Shown here in pieces: positions 18,283 through 28,192 of a stretch of DNA of 64,000 bases (positions are counted from its first letter, which is position 1; every line of letters begins with the position of its first letter). The stretch covers positions 186,001-250,000 of the forward strand of contig NZ_JAKZKV010000005.1 of the NCBI RefSeq assembly GCF_022808675.1. The letters run 5' to 3'. The translations under genes and the position numbers were made by a program. Below the pieces are notes generated by a model that was not told the origin of the DNA, did not search any database, and was given only the letters and a program-made list of their open reading frames with translations. This stretch comes from Parabacteroides sp. FAFU027. GTDB taxonomy: Bacteria; Bacteroidota; Bacteroidia; Bacteroidales; UBA7332.

Positions 18283-18501
18283 TTACTTCCTTTGAATAAG
18301 TTCCTTTCCGACATAATCGGCTTTCTGCTCTTTCATTTCAAATCTGGAGTTAAGGAAATTAGGGAAAAAGAATACCTTTAAAACGGCGAACATGATAAAT
18401 AGTTTAATCAGGATAATCATCCATAAAGTTTTCCCGAGAGTCATGCTCCTGAAGCCCTCCAAATAGAATCTGTAAACTTTATACAGCGAATTTCTCATCA
18501 T
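18283..18501 (-). CDS. DUF4492 small membrane protein, cyd operon
   Basis: The 72-residue protein contains the DUF4492 signature YRFYLEGFRSMTLGKTLW and IILIKLFIMFAVLKVFFFPNFL, giving one membrane helix in the middle. In Bacteroidota this family is regularly found just ahead of cydA, which suggests an assembly or accessory role for cytochrome bd, though none has been proved to my knowledge. It shares the apparent promoter at 18545-18552 with cydAB. Confidence 0.88.
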   Translation of the reverse strand: MMRNSLYKVYRFYLEGFRSMTLGKTLWMIILIKLFIMFAVLKVFFFPNFLNSRFEMKEQKADYVGKELIQRK

Positions 18502-18544
18502 AAGCCCTGTTTATTTATAAAGAAATCTCTATTTTTGAAGCGAA

Positions 18545-18552
18545 CAAAGTTG
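18545..18552 (-). promoter_or_regulatory. Likely -7 box of the DUF4492-cydAB operon
   Basis: On the minus strand the box reads CAACTTTG, one position off TAnnTTTG, with a TTGT about 19 bp upstream. It lies 44 bp before the DUF4492 ATG. A TATTTTTG on the opposite strand at 18530-18537 could drive the divergent NUDIX gene. Confidence 0.4.
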
Positions 18553-18647
18553 TGTTTAAACAAACATTAAAACAACTTCACTAGCGTTAAACGCAAAAGT
18601 AAGAAAAATAATTATCCGGATATTACAATCCTTATTTAAATTGATTC

Positions 18648-19301
18648 TTGAAAACGAAATTCGACATATTTAGAAACCAATTGGCCAGACTGCTTCAGAA
18701 TGAGCTGCCTGGAAGCGAGGCTCACAGAGCTATGGAATCTGAAATGAGGCGAAAATTACTTCATGAATGGGATGAAAAGAAAGCACGCCTTTCAGCGGTA
18801 ATGCTTCTGTTGTATCCCGATGAAAATGACCGCATCATGACGGTTCTGACCCTGAAGCAAAATGGAATCGGTATCCATAGCGGACAAATCAGTCTGCCCG
18901 GAGGCAAGTTTGAACCTGAGGACATGACACTCGATCAGACTGCTCTCAGGGAAACAGAAGAGGAAATCGGGGTTCACCCTTATGAAATTACCCTGATTGG
19001 CCAACTCTCTTCCCTGGTCATTCCCCGAAGCGGCTTTATCGTGTATCCATTCGTTGGGTATTGTACTGCCCGCCCTCAGTTTAAAATCCAGGACAGTGAG
19101 GTCGCCCGGCTTTATGAAGTTGACCTCTTTAACCTTTTACACCACAGCAATAAGAATTCATTCCTTTTTACCGAAGAGCATGGTGAAACGTTCACCATCC
19201 CCTCCTATCTGCTGGATAACCGGCACCTGTGGGGCGCAACGGCCATGATTATGTCGGAGGTAGAACACATTCTGCGTAAAGAGGGTTTACTTACAGACTG
19301 A
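18648..19301 (+). CDS. NUDIX hydrolase of the CoA pyrophosphatase (NudL-like) group
   Basis: The protein has a NUDIX box, GGKFEPED then RETEEEIGV (about residues 83-107), preceded by GQISLPGG, a feature of the CoA/acyl-CoA pyrophosphatase subgroup. The enzyme would cleave CoA to phosphopantetheine and 3',5'-ADP. The longest frame (217 residues) starts with TTG at 18648; an in-frame ATG at 18732 would trim 28 residues and still leave the catalytic domain, so the start is uncertain. It is divergent from cyd and separate from the START-like gene 150 bp downstream. Confidence 0.85.
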   Translation: MKTKFDIFRNQLARLLQNELPGSEAHRAMESEMRRKLLHEWDEKKARLSAVMLLLYPDENDRIMTVLTLKQNGIGIHSGQISLPGGKFEPEDMTLDQTALRETEEEIGVHPYEITLIGQLSSLVIPRSGFIVYPFVGYCTARPQFKIQDSEVARLYEVDLFNLLHHSNKNSFLFTEEHGETFTIPSYLLDNRHLWGATAMIMSEVEHILRKEGLLTD

Positions 19302-19451
19302 TTTTTATACATATACTACAACGCCCAAAAACTTTATTTCAATAAAACCTCCCCAAAGCAAGAAAAACAATCGCTGACTCAATTTTTCTCTTTAATTTAT
19401 TTGTCCGGTTAAATAAATTTCCCATATATTAGGGGCATAATAATTTAATAC

Positions 19452-19844
19452 ATGAAAACTATGTCTAAAGAGAAACTACATATCGAATACGAGCTGAAAA
19501 ACATCTCCCTTTCAGTACTTTGGACTTACATCGGCACGCCGAGTGGCCTGAGCAAATGGTTTTGCGATGATCTAAATGTGGATGGAAAGAAATTCACCTT
19601 CTACTGGCAACGAACACCTCAGATTGCAGATCTGATTCTCAATCGTTTCGGCAGTTTTATTCGCTTTCGTTGGGAAGAAGACGCTGACACCAAATATTAT
19701 TTCGAATTTAAGGTGACTACCTCCGAGCTGACAGGGGAAACAGCGCTGGAGATTACCGATTTCTCCGAACCCGATGAAATCGAAGACACCATCGAACTTT
19801 GGAATAGTCAGGTAGAAACCCTCAAACGCCGTATTGGTGCGTAG
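19452..19844 (+). CDS. START-like (AHSA1-related) domain protein
   Basis: This small soluble protein of 130 residues resembles the START-like family of Bacteroidota, a helix-grip fold of the AHSA1/SRPBCC type that encloses a hydrophobic ligand. Visible landmarks are the early WTYIGTPSGLSKWFCDD, the strand FGSFIRFRWEED and the acidic C-terminal helix region. A second ATG four codons on (MSKEKLH) is an equally good start. In related genomes the gene lies next to the LptF/G permease gene, as here (60 bp gap). No ligand or function is known. Confidence 0.8.
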   Translation: MKTMSKEKLHIEYELKNISLSVLWTYIGTPSGLSKWFCDDLNVDGKKFTFYWQRTPQIADLILNRFGSFIRFRWEEDADTKYYFEFKVTTSELTGETALEITDFSEPDEIEDTIELWNSQVETLKRRIGA

Positions 19845-19872
19845 TTTGTGGCGGGATATAATGCTTTTTTGT

Positions 19873-19880
19873 TAACTTTG
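19873..19880 (+). promoter_or_regulatory. -7 box of the lptF/G-ribBA unit
   Basis: TAACTTTG is an exact TAnnTTTG match followed by CAG, 24 bp before the permease ATG. The nearest TTTG (19845-19848) is 24 bp upstream, longer than usual. Confidence 0.6.
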
Positions 19881-19904
19881 CAGCCTAAAAACCAGAGTTA
19901 GCTC

Positions 19905-21800
19905 ATGTTGCGTGTCAAAAAATTATACCTGTTTGTCTTAAAGACATTTCTGCCTATTTTTTTCATGACCTTTTTTATCTGCCTCTTCATTTTGTTGATG
20001 CAGTTTTTGTGGAAATATGTTGATGAACTGGTTGGAAAAGGACTAAGCATCTCCGTCCTGACAGAACTTTTCTCTTATGCAGCGCTCAACCTGGTGCCAA
20101 TGGCCTTACCGCTATCAATCCTGCTTGCTTCGCTGATGACGTTCGGAAATTTGGGGGAAAGTCTCGAACTACTGGCCATGAAATCGGCAGGCATCTCGCT
20201 CATCCGCATTATGCGGTCGCTGATTGTCACCTTGATAGTCATTGCCATTGGTTCATTTTACTTCCAAAACTATGTCATGCCCAAAGTCCAGGTAAAACTT
20301 TGGGGTCTCATGTTCTCCGTCCGCCAGAAATCACCTGAACTTGATATTCCGGAACGTGTTTTCTATGATCAGATACAGGGATACAATATTTATGTAGAGA
20401 AAAAAGATCCGAAAACAGGCACCTTGAGAAAGGTTATGATTTACGACTTCTCGCAGGGTTTTGATAATGCACGGGTCATTGCAGCAGATTCAGCCAAAAT
20501 AAAAATGACTGAAGATAAGCAGTTTCTGGTATTCTCTATTTTCAATGGAGAATCATTTGAGAACTTCCAGAAACAGCGTGCTTCCAACTCCAACAGTATC
20601 CCCTACCGCAGGGAGTCTTTCACTTTAAAACAGATTCTAATCCAATTCGACGCCAGCTTTAAGCGTGTTGACAACAGCTTCTTACAAAGCCAGTATATCG
20701 GTAAAAACATTGCAGAGCTCAGACACTCTATCGATTCCATGGAGGTGCGTATCGACAGTGTCAATAAGGTCAACAAAAAGGCAAGTATCAATACCGTTCC
20801 GCTACAAAGCACCTATCTGCAAGTGGGTCAGCCAAGCGATTCTGCATTTGCCCGAACATTTAAACCGATTAATCTGGACAGCCTTTATGCCGATGCTGAA
20901 TCCGGTGAAAAGTCAGCGGCTCTTTCCCGAGCCATTGCTACTGCAGAAGCAAACCGTCAGGAGCTGGAATACAAGAGCTTTTTTATCGATTCACAGGAGG
21001 GCAATATTAATCGCCACTACATTGAATGGCACAAAAAGTTTACACTATCCTTTGCCTGTCTGATATTCTTCTTTATCGGTGCGCCACTGGGTGCAATTAT
21101 CCGGAAAGGTGGTCTTGGATTACCGGTGGTAATTTCGGTTATTCTGTTTATCATTTATTATATGATAGACTATTCAGGATATAAACTTGCCCGTGATGGT
21201 AAATGGCCGGCTTGGGAAGGAATGTGGCTTAGCTCCTTTGTCCTGTTGCCGCTTGGCACGTTCCTGACTTACAAATCGGCCCGCGACTCGATGATTCTTA
21301 ACTCTGACGCCTATATGTTATTTTTCAAAAAGCTGTTTGGCAAAAGAGGCAAACGAGCACTGGAACGCAAGGAGTTAGTCATGTTCAATCCTGATATTAA
21401 CAAAGTTTTGTCACTGATAGATGAACAAAACGACCTGATAAACGATTTAGTTAACAGCTTTAAAGCTCAGGGAAAATTGAATTACGTCCGCTTCTGGAAA
21501 GAAGGAACACACTCTCATCAATTGATCCAATTAAGTAAAGCTCTGGAAAGCCTGGTTGAGGAGATGAATAACTCCACAGATCAGCATATCTATTTCAAGT
21601 TATTGGAATATCCGGTCATTCCGGTAGAAAGATATAATGTGGTGCCGGAAGTAAAATGGATAAGAACGACGTTGGCATACCTTTTCCCGATAGGTATCGT
21701 GTTATTTATAAATGCAAAAATTCAACAGAAACGATTACTGAAAGATTTCGAGCAAATGACCCGCATCAATCAGGAATTGTCGAATCTAATAAAAAACTGA
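19905..21800 (+). CDS. LptF/LptG-family permease (YjgP/YjgQ)
   Basis: The family forms the membrane part of the LptB2FG exporter that lifts lipopolysaccharide out of the inner membrane. Three N-terminal membrane segments (about 8-30, 55-75 and 98-120) precede a large periplasmic region (about 130-375). A group of C-terminal helices follows, with [18 protein letters not shown] as a clear family motif. At 631 residues it is much longer than the usual 350-400. The extra part is an insertion in the periplasmic domain and a C-terminal extension of about 170 residues ending in another membrane helix ([13 protein letters not shown]), as seen in Bacteroidota. The ribBA start is 4 bp past its stop. 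Confidence 0.9.
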   Translation: MLRVKKLYLFVLKTFLPIFFMTFFICLFILLMQFLWKYVDELVGKGLSISVLTELFSYAALNLVPMALPLSILLASLMTFGNLGESLELLAMKSAGISLIRIMRSLIVTLIVIAIGSFYFQNYVMPKVQVKLWGLMFSVRQKSPELDIPERVFYDQIQGYNIYVEKKDPKTGTLRKVMIYDFSQGFDNARVIAADSAKIKMTEDKQFLVFSIFNGESFENFQKQRASNSNSIPYRRESFTLKQILIQFDASFKRVDNSFLQSQYIGKNIAELRHSIDSMEVRIDSVNKVNKKASINTVPLQSTYLQVGQPSDSAFARTFKPINLDSLYADAESGEKSAALSRAIATAEANRQELEYKSFFIDSQEGNINRHYIEWHKKFTLSFACLIFFFIGAPLGAIIRKGGLGLPVVISVILFIIYYMIDYSGYKLARDGKWPAWEGMWLSSFVLLPLGTFLTYKSARDSMILNSDAYMLFFKKLFGKRGKRALERKELVMFNPDINKVLSLIDEQNDLINDLVNSFKAQGKLNYVRFWKEGTHSHQLIQLSKALESLVEEMNNSTDQHIYFKLLEYPVIPVERYNVVPEVKWIRTTLAYLFPIGIVLFINAKIQQKRLLKDFEQMTRINQELSNLIKN

Positions 21801-21804
21801 CAAT

Positions 21805-23013
21805 ATGTTTAGATTAAATACAGTAGAAGAAGCTATCGAGGATATTCGTGCCGGTAAATTACTGATCGTGGTAGATGATGAAGATCGTGAAAATGAAGGA
21901 GACTTTATTGCTGCTGCCGAACTGATTACTCCGGAGAAGATCAACTTCATGGCACGCTATGGCCGTGGATTGATTTGTGCTCCTTTGACTGAGGAGCGTT
22001 GCGATGAACTTGACCTGGAAATGATGGTGACTAAAAACACATCACTCCATGCAACCCCTTTTACGGTTTCGATTGACTTATTAGGCCACGGATGTACGAC
22101 CGGTATTTCTGCTCACGACAGGGCAAAAACTATACAAAGACTTTGTGAGACAGATGCTAAACCCGAAGACTTCGGACGTCCGGGACACATCTTCCCGCTT
22201 CGTGCCCGCAACCGTGGTGTACTTCGTCGCGCAGGACATACCGAAGCCTCTGTTGACCTTGCCCGTTTAGCCGGTTTGTATCCGGCGGGAGTGTTGGTTG
22301 AAATTATGAACGAAGACGGAACAATGGCCCGTTTACCGGAACTGATCGAGATGGCCAAAGAACACGATCTGAAGATTATTTCAGTGGCGGCTTTGATTTC
22401 TTATCTATTGGAAAAAGAATCGCTTGTAGAAAAAGGCGAAGAGGTCAATATGCCTACCGATTACGGTGATTTCCGCCTCATCCCTTTCCGTCAGAAATCA
22501 AACGGTCTCGAACATGTTGCCCTGATCAAGGGAACCTGGGATAAAGATGAGCCGATCCTGGTTCGCGTTCACTCTTCCTGCGTAACCGGAGATATATTCG
22601 GCAGTAAACGTTGTGAATGTGGCGAACAACTTCATACTGCGATGAAAACAATCGAGAAGGAAGGTAAAGGCGTTGTCGTTTATATGAATCAGGAAGGCCG
22701 AGGCATTGGCCTGATGAATAAAATCAAAGCCTATAAACTACAGGAAAACGGTTATGATACAGTCGATGCAAACCTTCACCTGGGTTTTAAAGCCGATGAG
22801 CGTGATTATGGTGTTGGAGCCCAGATTCTTCGTGAAATTGGTGTAAGCAAGATGCGACTAATGACCAACAATCCGATCAAACGCATTGGCATCGAAGCTT
22901 ACGGTTTGGAAGTGATAGAAAATGTTCCTATCGAGGTTTCTCACAATCCTTATAATGAGTTTTACATGAAAACGAAAAAGGAAAGAATGGGACACAACCT
23001 GAAGAACCTTTAG
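21805..23013 (+). CDS. ribBA: RibBA: DHBP synthase / GTP cyclohydrolase II
   Basis: The bifunctional cytosolic enzyme makes both riboflavin precursors. The N-terminal half (about 1-200) is 3,4-dihydroxy-2-butanone-4-phosphate synthase, with the acidic metal-binding [11 protein letters not shown] near 24 and HTEASVDL near 150. The C-terminal half is GTP cyclohydrolase II, with zinc ligands in [20 protein letters not shown] and the motif QEGRGIGL. Its 402 residues are standard. It is coupled to the lptF/G-like gene by a 4-bp gap and closed by a long hairpin. Confidence 0.97.
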   Translation: MFRLNTVEEAIEDIRAGKLLIVVDDEDRENEGDFIAAAELITPEKINFMARYGRGLICAPLTEERCDELDLEMMVTKNTSLHATPFTVSIDLLGHGCTTGISAHDRAKTIQRLCETDAKPEDFGRPGHIFPLRARNRGVLRRAGHTEASVDLARLAGLYPAGVLVEIMNEDGTMARLPELIEMAKEHDLKIISVAALISYLLEKESLVEKGEEVNMPTDYGDFRLIPFRQKSNGLEHVALIKGTWDKDEPILVRVHSSCVTGDIFGSKRCECGEQLHTAMKTIEKEGKGVVVYMNQEGRGIGLMNKIKAYKLQENGYDTVDANLHLGFKADERDYGVGAQILREIGVSKMRLMTNNPIKRIGIEAYGLEVIENVPIEVSHNPYNEFYMKTKKERMGHNLKNL

Positions 23014-23046
23014 TATTCAGAGAATCACGATACATTCTAATATAAT

Positions 23047-23083
23047 AGAGAGCCGCGAAAGTAAAATTCTTTCGTGGCTCTCT
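23047..23083. terminator. Bidirectional terminator between ribBA and the YbaK-like gene
   Basis: A 15-bp stem (23047-23061 with 23069-23083, one G-T pair) encloses the loop TAAAATT. GTCTTTTC follows on the plus strand. It lies between convergent genes. Confidence 0.82.
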
Positions 23084-23114
23084 GTCTTTTCTCTCCGTCT
23101 GATTTATTAATCCA

Positions 23115-23570
23115 TCAGAACTTCACAATCTTAGGATTTACCAAACGGACATAGTCTTTATACGAAAGCAGGATTAGTTCCGATAGCGAACCTGCATTGA
23201 ATGCAATCTCGTCATCTTCAGCTAAATCAGGAGAGACATACACTTCCATTCCGAAGAGATTACCAAATGGAGGCATCGCACCCAGTTCACAACCGGGAAA
23301 TCTGCGGGCAAACTCCTGTTCACAGGATAGAATTACATTTTTTGCGCCAACAGACTCTTTTAGTAATTCCAGATTAATCATACGGGAGGCAGGCAATACC
23401 GCCATGGCTAATTGACCGTCAATATCAACCATCACGGTTTTTGCCAATACTTGCCCGGGCACATGGGCTGATTCGGCAATCTCCAGCGCTGTATAAGCCG
23501 GAGAATGGCTGATGACAACAAACTTGATGCTGTTTTCCCTGAGGAACTCAATTAATTTACGTACTGGCAT
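23115..23570 (-). CDS. YbaK/ProX-type aminoacyl-tRNA deacylase
   Basis: The 151-residue single-domain protein belongs to the YbaK/EbsC family, which removes wrongly attached amino acids from tRNA. Landmarks are ISHSPAYTALEIAESAHVPG (about 20-39), the conserved lysine in LAKTVMV, and GAMPPFGNLFG near 97 as the substrate loop. It is not fused to a synthetase, so it acts in trans. The exact tRNA specificity (Cys-tRNAPro, Ala-tRNAPro or other) cannot be told. Confidence 0.88.
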   Translation of the reverse strand: MPVRKLIEFLRENSIKFVVISHSPAYTALEIAESAHVPGQVLAKTVMVDIDGQLAMAVLPASRMINLELLKESVGAKNVILSCEQEFARRFPGCELGAMPPFGNLFGMEVYVSPDLAEDDEIAFNAGSLSELILLSYKDYVRLVNPKIVKF

Positions 23571-23626
23571 AATGATAAAGGTTTAGGTGTAACTTTCTTA
23601 CTTGATAATAGAACTAATAAAGGATA

Positions 23627-23989
23627 TCAGCAGGTAACATGGAAAACTCCGACCACAAAGCCTTCGGCTGAATTCCATGCCAGTATAGCTCTGGGAGTGG
23701 GCAACAGGGTGATGGTGCAACCATGATCCTTAAAGAACTGGTTGGCTTCTTCCGAAAGCACAACATATCCCGTCTGACCGGTTCCAATAATGATTTGCTT
23801 CGCTCCCTTCTCAAAAATATAGATGGCCTCTTCCAGTGAAATCTTGTGTGAAGTACCGTATTTTCCGGAAGACAACTCTTTCATTCTTCTTCTTATATGG
23901 CCGTTTAACCCGATCATTACATCGTAATCATACAGATTCCCGTTAATGGTTATACTTCCGAATGTTGTAGTATCAATAGTTGGTTTCAT
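23627..23989 (-). CDS. Mth938-like domain protein (DUF498/AAMDC family)
   Basis: The 120-residue product from the ATG at 23989 (MKPTIDTTTFGSITING) matches the Mth938-like fold family. Key features are the early FGSITINGNLYDYDV strand pair, KQIIIGTGQTGYV near 77 and the C-terminal AILAWNSAEGFVVGVFHVTC. Sixteen further residues could be added from an upstream ATG at 24037 but look non-homologous. Members are found from archaea to man, without a settled biochemical role. Confidence 0.85.
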   Translation of the reverse strand: MKPTIDTTTFGSITINGNLYDYDVMIGLNGHIRRRMKELSSGKYGTSHKISLEEAIYIFEKGAKQIIIGTGQTGYVVLSEEANQFFKDHGCTITLLPTPRAILAWNSAEGFVVGVFHVTC

Positions 23990-24101
23990 AATACATTCTT
24001 TCTGATTATAACAATACAACACATTTATATTCAGCAAGGTTGCATGTTGTAGTTGCTTTTAAATATCCTGCTTCGATTGTGATAATTGAAGTGAAAAAGA
24101 A

Positions 24102-24890
24102 TTATAGTTTACTGCCAAATATAAGATCGATAGTTGGCCATAACTGAATTTGTTCTCCGAAGGGATAATTACCCCACGCCAGAATATATCCTCCCCTGAT
24201 CCGCAAAGAACGACTTATGGCCCACATCAACGTACCACTATTCTCAGCAAACAGATTATCCCGATCGCGTGTGATGCTGAATATCCGTGCTCCCGCTTCC
24301 CAATATAGTTTCTGTGAAATCAATCCTTTGTAAAATAGTCCTCCTCTTAAAGATGCTCCTTTGTAATAATGTGCCATTCTTGGATATATAAGTGGAAGAT
24401 CAATTGTTGACTGATAATCAGGGGTTGATCCATGGATTGCAAAACAGACACCAGCCCTTAATGTGAGCAGAGAAGAAGTCCCGACAGGATGCGTTACAAG
24501 CAACGAATTATCTACTGACAAAATAAACGGGAAATCGTACTGAGGAGAAATCAGGCCTCCTGTTCCCTTGAAGCTAACAGCTTTAAGAAAGAGTGTCGGA
24601 TAGCTTATCGAATGTTCTCCCGAAAGATAGTAATCGTTTCTGGCACTATAAAGAATCTTTATTCCGGCATTGGGCAACAAAGGCATTAATAATGCATTGG
24701 TACGAAACTCTACCTTATCACTCACCCCATAACGCAGCGACTGGACCAACCCGCTTTCCCATTTGCCTTTCGACTTAACAAATGCTGTATTCTCCCCCCA
24801 TCTATCCGACAAAATGTTCTCCTGAGCAATACTTACAAAGCACAGTACTGATAAAGTAAACGTTATAGCTGCTTTCCGTAACATTCCCAT
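24102..24890 (-). CDS. Secreted beta-rich protein, probably an outer-membrane barrel
   Basis: The 262-residue protein starts with a signal peptide (hydrophobic core ITFLTS-like region 8-22, ending near AQEN). The rest alternates short beta strands with aromatic girdles, such as YYLSGEHSISYPTLFLK and LYWEAGARIFSI, and ends in LIFGSKL. This pattern fits a small outer-membrane barrel, but I do not recognise a family. It lies between the Mth938-like gene and the phosphatase-fold lipoprotein, 71 bp from the latter, so the two may be co-transcribed. Confidence 0.65.
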   Translation of the reverse strand: MGMLRKAAITFTLSVLCFVSIAQENILSDRWGENTAFVKSKGKWESGLVQSLRYGVSDKVEFRTNALLMPLLPNAGIKILYSARNDYYLSGEHSISYPTLFLKAVSFKGTGGLISPQYDFPFILSVDNSLLVTHPVGTSSLLTLRAGVCFAIHGSTPDYQSTIDLPLIYPRMAHYYKGASLRGGLFYKGLISQKLYWEAGARIFSITRDRDNLFAENSGTLMWAISRSLRIRGGYILAWGNYPFGEQIQLWPTIDLIFGSKL

Positions 24891-24961
24891 TCGTTTTTAA
24901 GAGTTGAAAATATCTATTGCTCACAATCAAAACTCTTGTCTTCTTATGACGAAAAAAGTCT

Positions 24962-26074
24962 TTACTTTTTCTTTAAAATGAGCGTACCACTCACCGGAAC
25001 ATGGTCTGACTCCTGAATGAAATCCTGATGAATAACTGTTCCTCCAATCTTCCATCTATAGTTTGTAAACAAATAGTCAAGCGTGCGCTCCCAGAACTTA
25101 TCCGGAAGTGGCGTACTAGTAAAATAGGCTTTCTGGTTCTGAATATATTCGCTGAGGGAAAACGCCGAACGATAAGCGGTAAAAAGCGGAGTCAGCCAAT
25201 CAACCTCTGGCGTATAGTTATTACCCGGTCTATGCATCGGATCATCTCCCGGATGGTGAAATGATTCCCCCGGACACATATCTTCGATGCAAAAATCAGT
25301 AGAATCACTGCCCGGAGGAATCTCATTCAGGTCGCCACCCGCGACAAAAACGGCTCCTGAAGCTGAAATCCGGTCCAACTCTTCCTTAAACTCAATCAGA
25401 TGTCGATGTTTAGTTTCATCTGTCGCAAATGCAGAAGCGTGGATATTGACTACATAGAAATCCTCAAAACCGGGTATCAGAACCTTTGCCCTAACCATAC
25501 AGCAGCGTTCATAAAAATAACGTTCAATGGAAATCTGATCCTTACGCAAATCCAACTGGATTCTTTTGGCATTGGTCAGCGGCCAACGTGACAAAATAGC
25601 ATTGCTCTCATCCATTCGGCCTAATCCATCACTGGGAATAAATTGCGCTTTCCATTGCGAGCCATACACGGCATAGTTGAAATAGGTGTTATCGAGCAAC
25701 CATCTGAGTTCATTGATGTATGCTGAACGGGTTGATTTTATATCAGCCTCCTGCAGCAGAAGGATATCCGGCTTTAAAAGATTTATCTTGTCAGCAATAA
25801 GCTTCAGATTTGGCATAACTTCATCTGCCGCATAAACAACCTTATATCCGCAAGCATCCCCAAACCAGGGACCACGTCCTATTCCAAAACGGATATTCCA
25901 GGTCATTACATGGATTGAAGAGTCTGGCGATGGCGCTGCGACCTTCTGTTGTTTCTCGTAATAGATGGCGTCTTCCACTTCGTCGAAAGATGTTGCCGGT
26001 TTTTCGCAGGAGACAAATATTGGCAAGAGTAGGAAGAATCCCCAAGTCCGTTTCAGCAGAGTATTGTTTCCCAT
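24962..26074 (-). CDS. Lipoprotein of the endonuclease/exonuclease/phosphatase family
   Basis: The N terminus has a lipobox (LLLPIFVSC, Cys about 23), so the mature protein is anchored to a membrane outside the cytoplasm. The catalytic fold shows all expected motifs in order: MTWNIRFGIG near 58 (metal Asn), LLQEAD near 102 (metal Glu), VVNIHAS near 208, VAGGDLNEIPPG near 240 and SDHVPVSGTL at the end. Members hydrolyse phosphodiester or phosphomonoester bonds in nucleic acids, lipids or inositol phosphates; the substrate here is unknown. Length is 370 residues. The gap of 678 bp to the next gene contains repeats and a terminator. Confidence 0.88.
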   Translation of the reverse strand: MGNNTLLKRTWGFFLLLPIFVSCEKPATSFDEVEDAIYYEKQQKVAAPSPDSSIHVMTWNIRFGIGRGPWFGDACGYKVVYAADEVMPNLKLIADKINLLKPDILLLQEADIKSTRSAYINELRWLLDNTYFNYAVYGSQWKAQFIPSDGLGRMDESNAILSRWPLTNAKRIQLDLRKDQISIERYFYERCCMVRAKVLIPGFEDFYVVNIHASAFATDETKHRHLIEFKEELDRISASGAVFVAGGDLNEIPPGSDSTDFCIEDMCPGESFHHPGDDPMHRPGNNYTPEVDWLTPLFTAYRSAFSLSEYIQNQKAYFTSTPLPDKFWERTLDYLFTNYRWKIGGTVIHQDFIQESDHVPVSGTLILKKK

Positions 26075-26428
26075 TTCTTTGAATATTAAGATCTGATTAA
26101 CTTGAACTTATAGGTAAAAGACCGGTTTAGGTAAAATTCTATGCAAAAGCATATTGTTAGTTAGCCCCAAAAATAGAGATTCAGGTTGTAATGTTTTTTT
26201 GAGAAGTAAAGCCTGCCTTTTATAAAACAGTTCGGATAAAGATTTAGTTGCTATAGATAATACAACCAAATCAATTAATACGATTTGAGGGCTTGCTAAT
26301 CATGGGTGAATACAACAAAATTGCTAAGATAACCTATTAAATATTTTTCCAAAATTTGCTATCAATGTTCCGAAAAAATTGTCTGATAAAACAAACATTG
26401 TTCCCTGTTCGTTGCAACCGGCAAACCC

Positions 26429-26590
26429 AGAGACCAGAGTAGTACAATGTAGAGATACATTGGCTTACCTACGAGACTAAGGCTGCACATTGTATCGTGC
26501 AGTGTGCAACTTTAGAGACTATAGTAGTGAAATGTAGCGCTACAATGGCTTACTATAGAGACTGAGGTAGCGCATCTGCACAATACATAA
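26429..26590. repeat. Tandem array, four units of about 42-43 bp, with a dyad in most units
   Basis: Units start with AGAGAC or CGAGAC at 26429, 26472, 26514 and 26557. Units 1 and 3 share AGTAGT, AATGTAG and TGGCTTAC. The dyads differ in sequence but keep their place: CAATGTA-GAGA-TACATTG (26445-26462) in unit 1, CTGCAC/GTGCAG (26483-26502) in unit 2, and TGTAGCGCTACA (26533-26544) in unit 3. No coding frame is evident. The rest of 26075-26752 shows only AT-rich DNA and the terminator listed next. Confidence 0.75.
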
Positions 26591-26605
26591 AATGGCAATT
26601 CAAGC

Positions 26606-26656
26606 AAAAATGGACAAATAGAAACGGCTGAATAATCTATCGTTCCTATTTGTCCA
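26606..26656 (-). terminator. Intrinsic terminator of the CE12-GH28 operon
   Basis: On the minus strand the arm at 26656-26641 pairs with 26626-26611 (15 of 16 positions) and is followed directly by TTTTT. It lies about 100 bp beyond the GH28 stop. Confidence 0.85.
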
Positions 26657-26752
26657 TCTATTGTTTACCTGATCAACGCACTAATCAGGCAAATCTCGTC
26701 CTGAATATACAGGCACTTCGGACCTGTAACATCCTGATAAAGTGCCCCCTAT

Positions 26753-28126
26753 TTATTTGCCAGTACTAAAGTTGATTACATTCTCCTGAATGTTTTTCTG
26801 GTTGCCACTCATAGTACCTACCGACACATTTTTGAGCGAAACATTCTCCACCGGCAGCTCTTTATTGCCTAATATTCTGGAAACAAACTTCGCACTGCTT
26901 GCTTTTACATTATCCAGATAAATGTTCTTGATCGGGGTAAGACGCTTTTCGATGGTTGGAACCAGGTCTTTCCATTGGTACAGCACATCGGTTTCGATGC
27001 CGAGCACTCCATAATCCATCTTTCCGCCACTTACATTGGATACATAAATATTATTTACATATCCTCCCATACGTTCGTTGGTCTTGATAAAGACGATGTT
27101 AAACATCTTTACGCTATCCGTTGTATGGCAATTATTGACAAAGACATTCTCTACTCCCCCGGATATTTCTGTGCCGACGGCAAGCAACTGGTGACCATTC
27201 TTCATGGTGCAGTTACGGATTACAATATTCTTTGAAGGTGTCTGAGTACGCCATCCTTCGGGAGCGCGGCCTGATTTCACAGCAATGGCATCGTCTCCCT
27301 GATCAAACACGACATTTTCCACTAAAACATTCTGGCTCATTTCCGGATCGAGGCCGTCATTGTTGTGACCGTGTGCATAAATATCAAGGTTACGCATCAC
27401 AATGTCTTTGGAAAGGTAAAGGTGAACTGTCCAAAATGGGCTGTTCCTGATCTTAAATCCATCGAGCAGGACATTTTCACAACGGTTTATCTGGATAAAT
27501 TGCGGACGGAAATTGGCCGAACCGTTCACCATCATGCGTTGAGCCACAGGCACATTCTCATAAGCCATGTAGTAAAGGCGTTTGAGGCTGTTCATGTGAC
27601 CACTCGGACGTTTTGACCAGATCTTCCAGACATCCATTTTAGCCCTGATCTCGCCCTGTCCGGTTATCGCAATGTTTTTACACTGATACGCATAAATCAG
27701 TGGAGAATAGTTGTAACACTCCAGTCCTTCCCAGGAGGAATGAACGGCAGGCAGATAATCTTTCGGATTTTCTGAAAATAATAGTACAGCGCCCTTATTC
27801 AGGTGAAGGTTGACGTTACTTTTCAGGTGAACTGCTCCGGTGAGCCATTCGCCTTCGGGAATGACCACTACCCCACCGCCCTGCTTATTGGCTTCCTCAA
27901 TGGCTTTTGCAATAGCCTGAGTCGTTTTACCTTTATCGCCCCTTACAGCCCCGAAATCTGTAATGGAAAGTCTTTTACATTTTGCAAAATCAGGATACTT
28001 AATGGCCGGCATCTTAAAAGGCGCAGTAACGTTTACGGATTTTACGTTGATGGTTCCTTCCGCTTTATTCGAAGCAAACAGTGGAATAGAGAATAAGAGA
28101 ATCAGCGATAATGCTGCATTTTTCAT
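26753..28126 (-). CDS. GH28 polygalacturonase-type glycoside hydrolase
   Basis: The secreted right-handed beta-helix enzyme is expected to hydrolyse galacturonic acid linkages in pectin. After a signal peptide (about 1-18), the domain shows the GH28 active-site set: NNDGLDPE near 255, DQGDDAIAVKSG near 278, NGHQLLAVGTEISGG near 312 (the histidine is kept, but the usual GHG reads GHQ) and FIKTN for the conserved lysine. Its 457 residues and lack of extra modules fit exo-acting Bacteroidota members. It follows the CE12 gene after 66 bp and is closed by a terminator. Confidence 0.92.
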   Translation of the reverse strand: MKNAALSLILLFSIPLFASNKAEGTINVKSVNVTAPFKMPAIKYPDFAKCKRLSITDFGAVRGDKGKTTQAIAKAIEEANKQGGGVVVIPEGEWLTGAVHLKSNVNLHLNKGAVLLFSENPKDYLPAVHSSWEGLECYNYSPLIYAYQCKNIAITGQGEIRAKMDVWKIWSKRPSGHMNSLKRLYYMAYENVPVAQRMMVNGSANFRPQFIQINRCENVLLDGFKIRNSPFWTVHLYLSKDIVMRNLDIYAHGHNNDGLDPEMSQNVLVENVVFDQGDDAIAVKSGRAPEGWRTQTPSKNIVIRNCTMKNGHQLLAVGTEISGGVENVFVNNCHTTDSVKMFNIVFIKTNERMGGYVNNIYVSNVSGGKMDYGVLGIETDVLYQWKDLVPTIEKRLTPIKNIYLDNVKASSAKFVSRILGNKELPVENVSLKNVSVGTMSGNQKNIQENVINFSTGK

Positions 28127-28192
28127 AATCAGAATATTTATTGTAGTTAAATAGTAGTTATGTGCAAAACATGAGTGGCAAAACCAGTCCTT

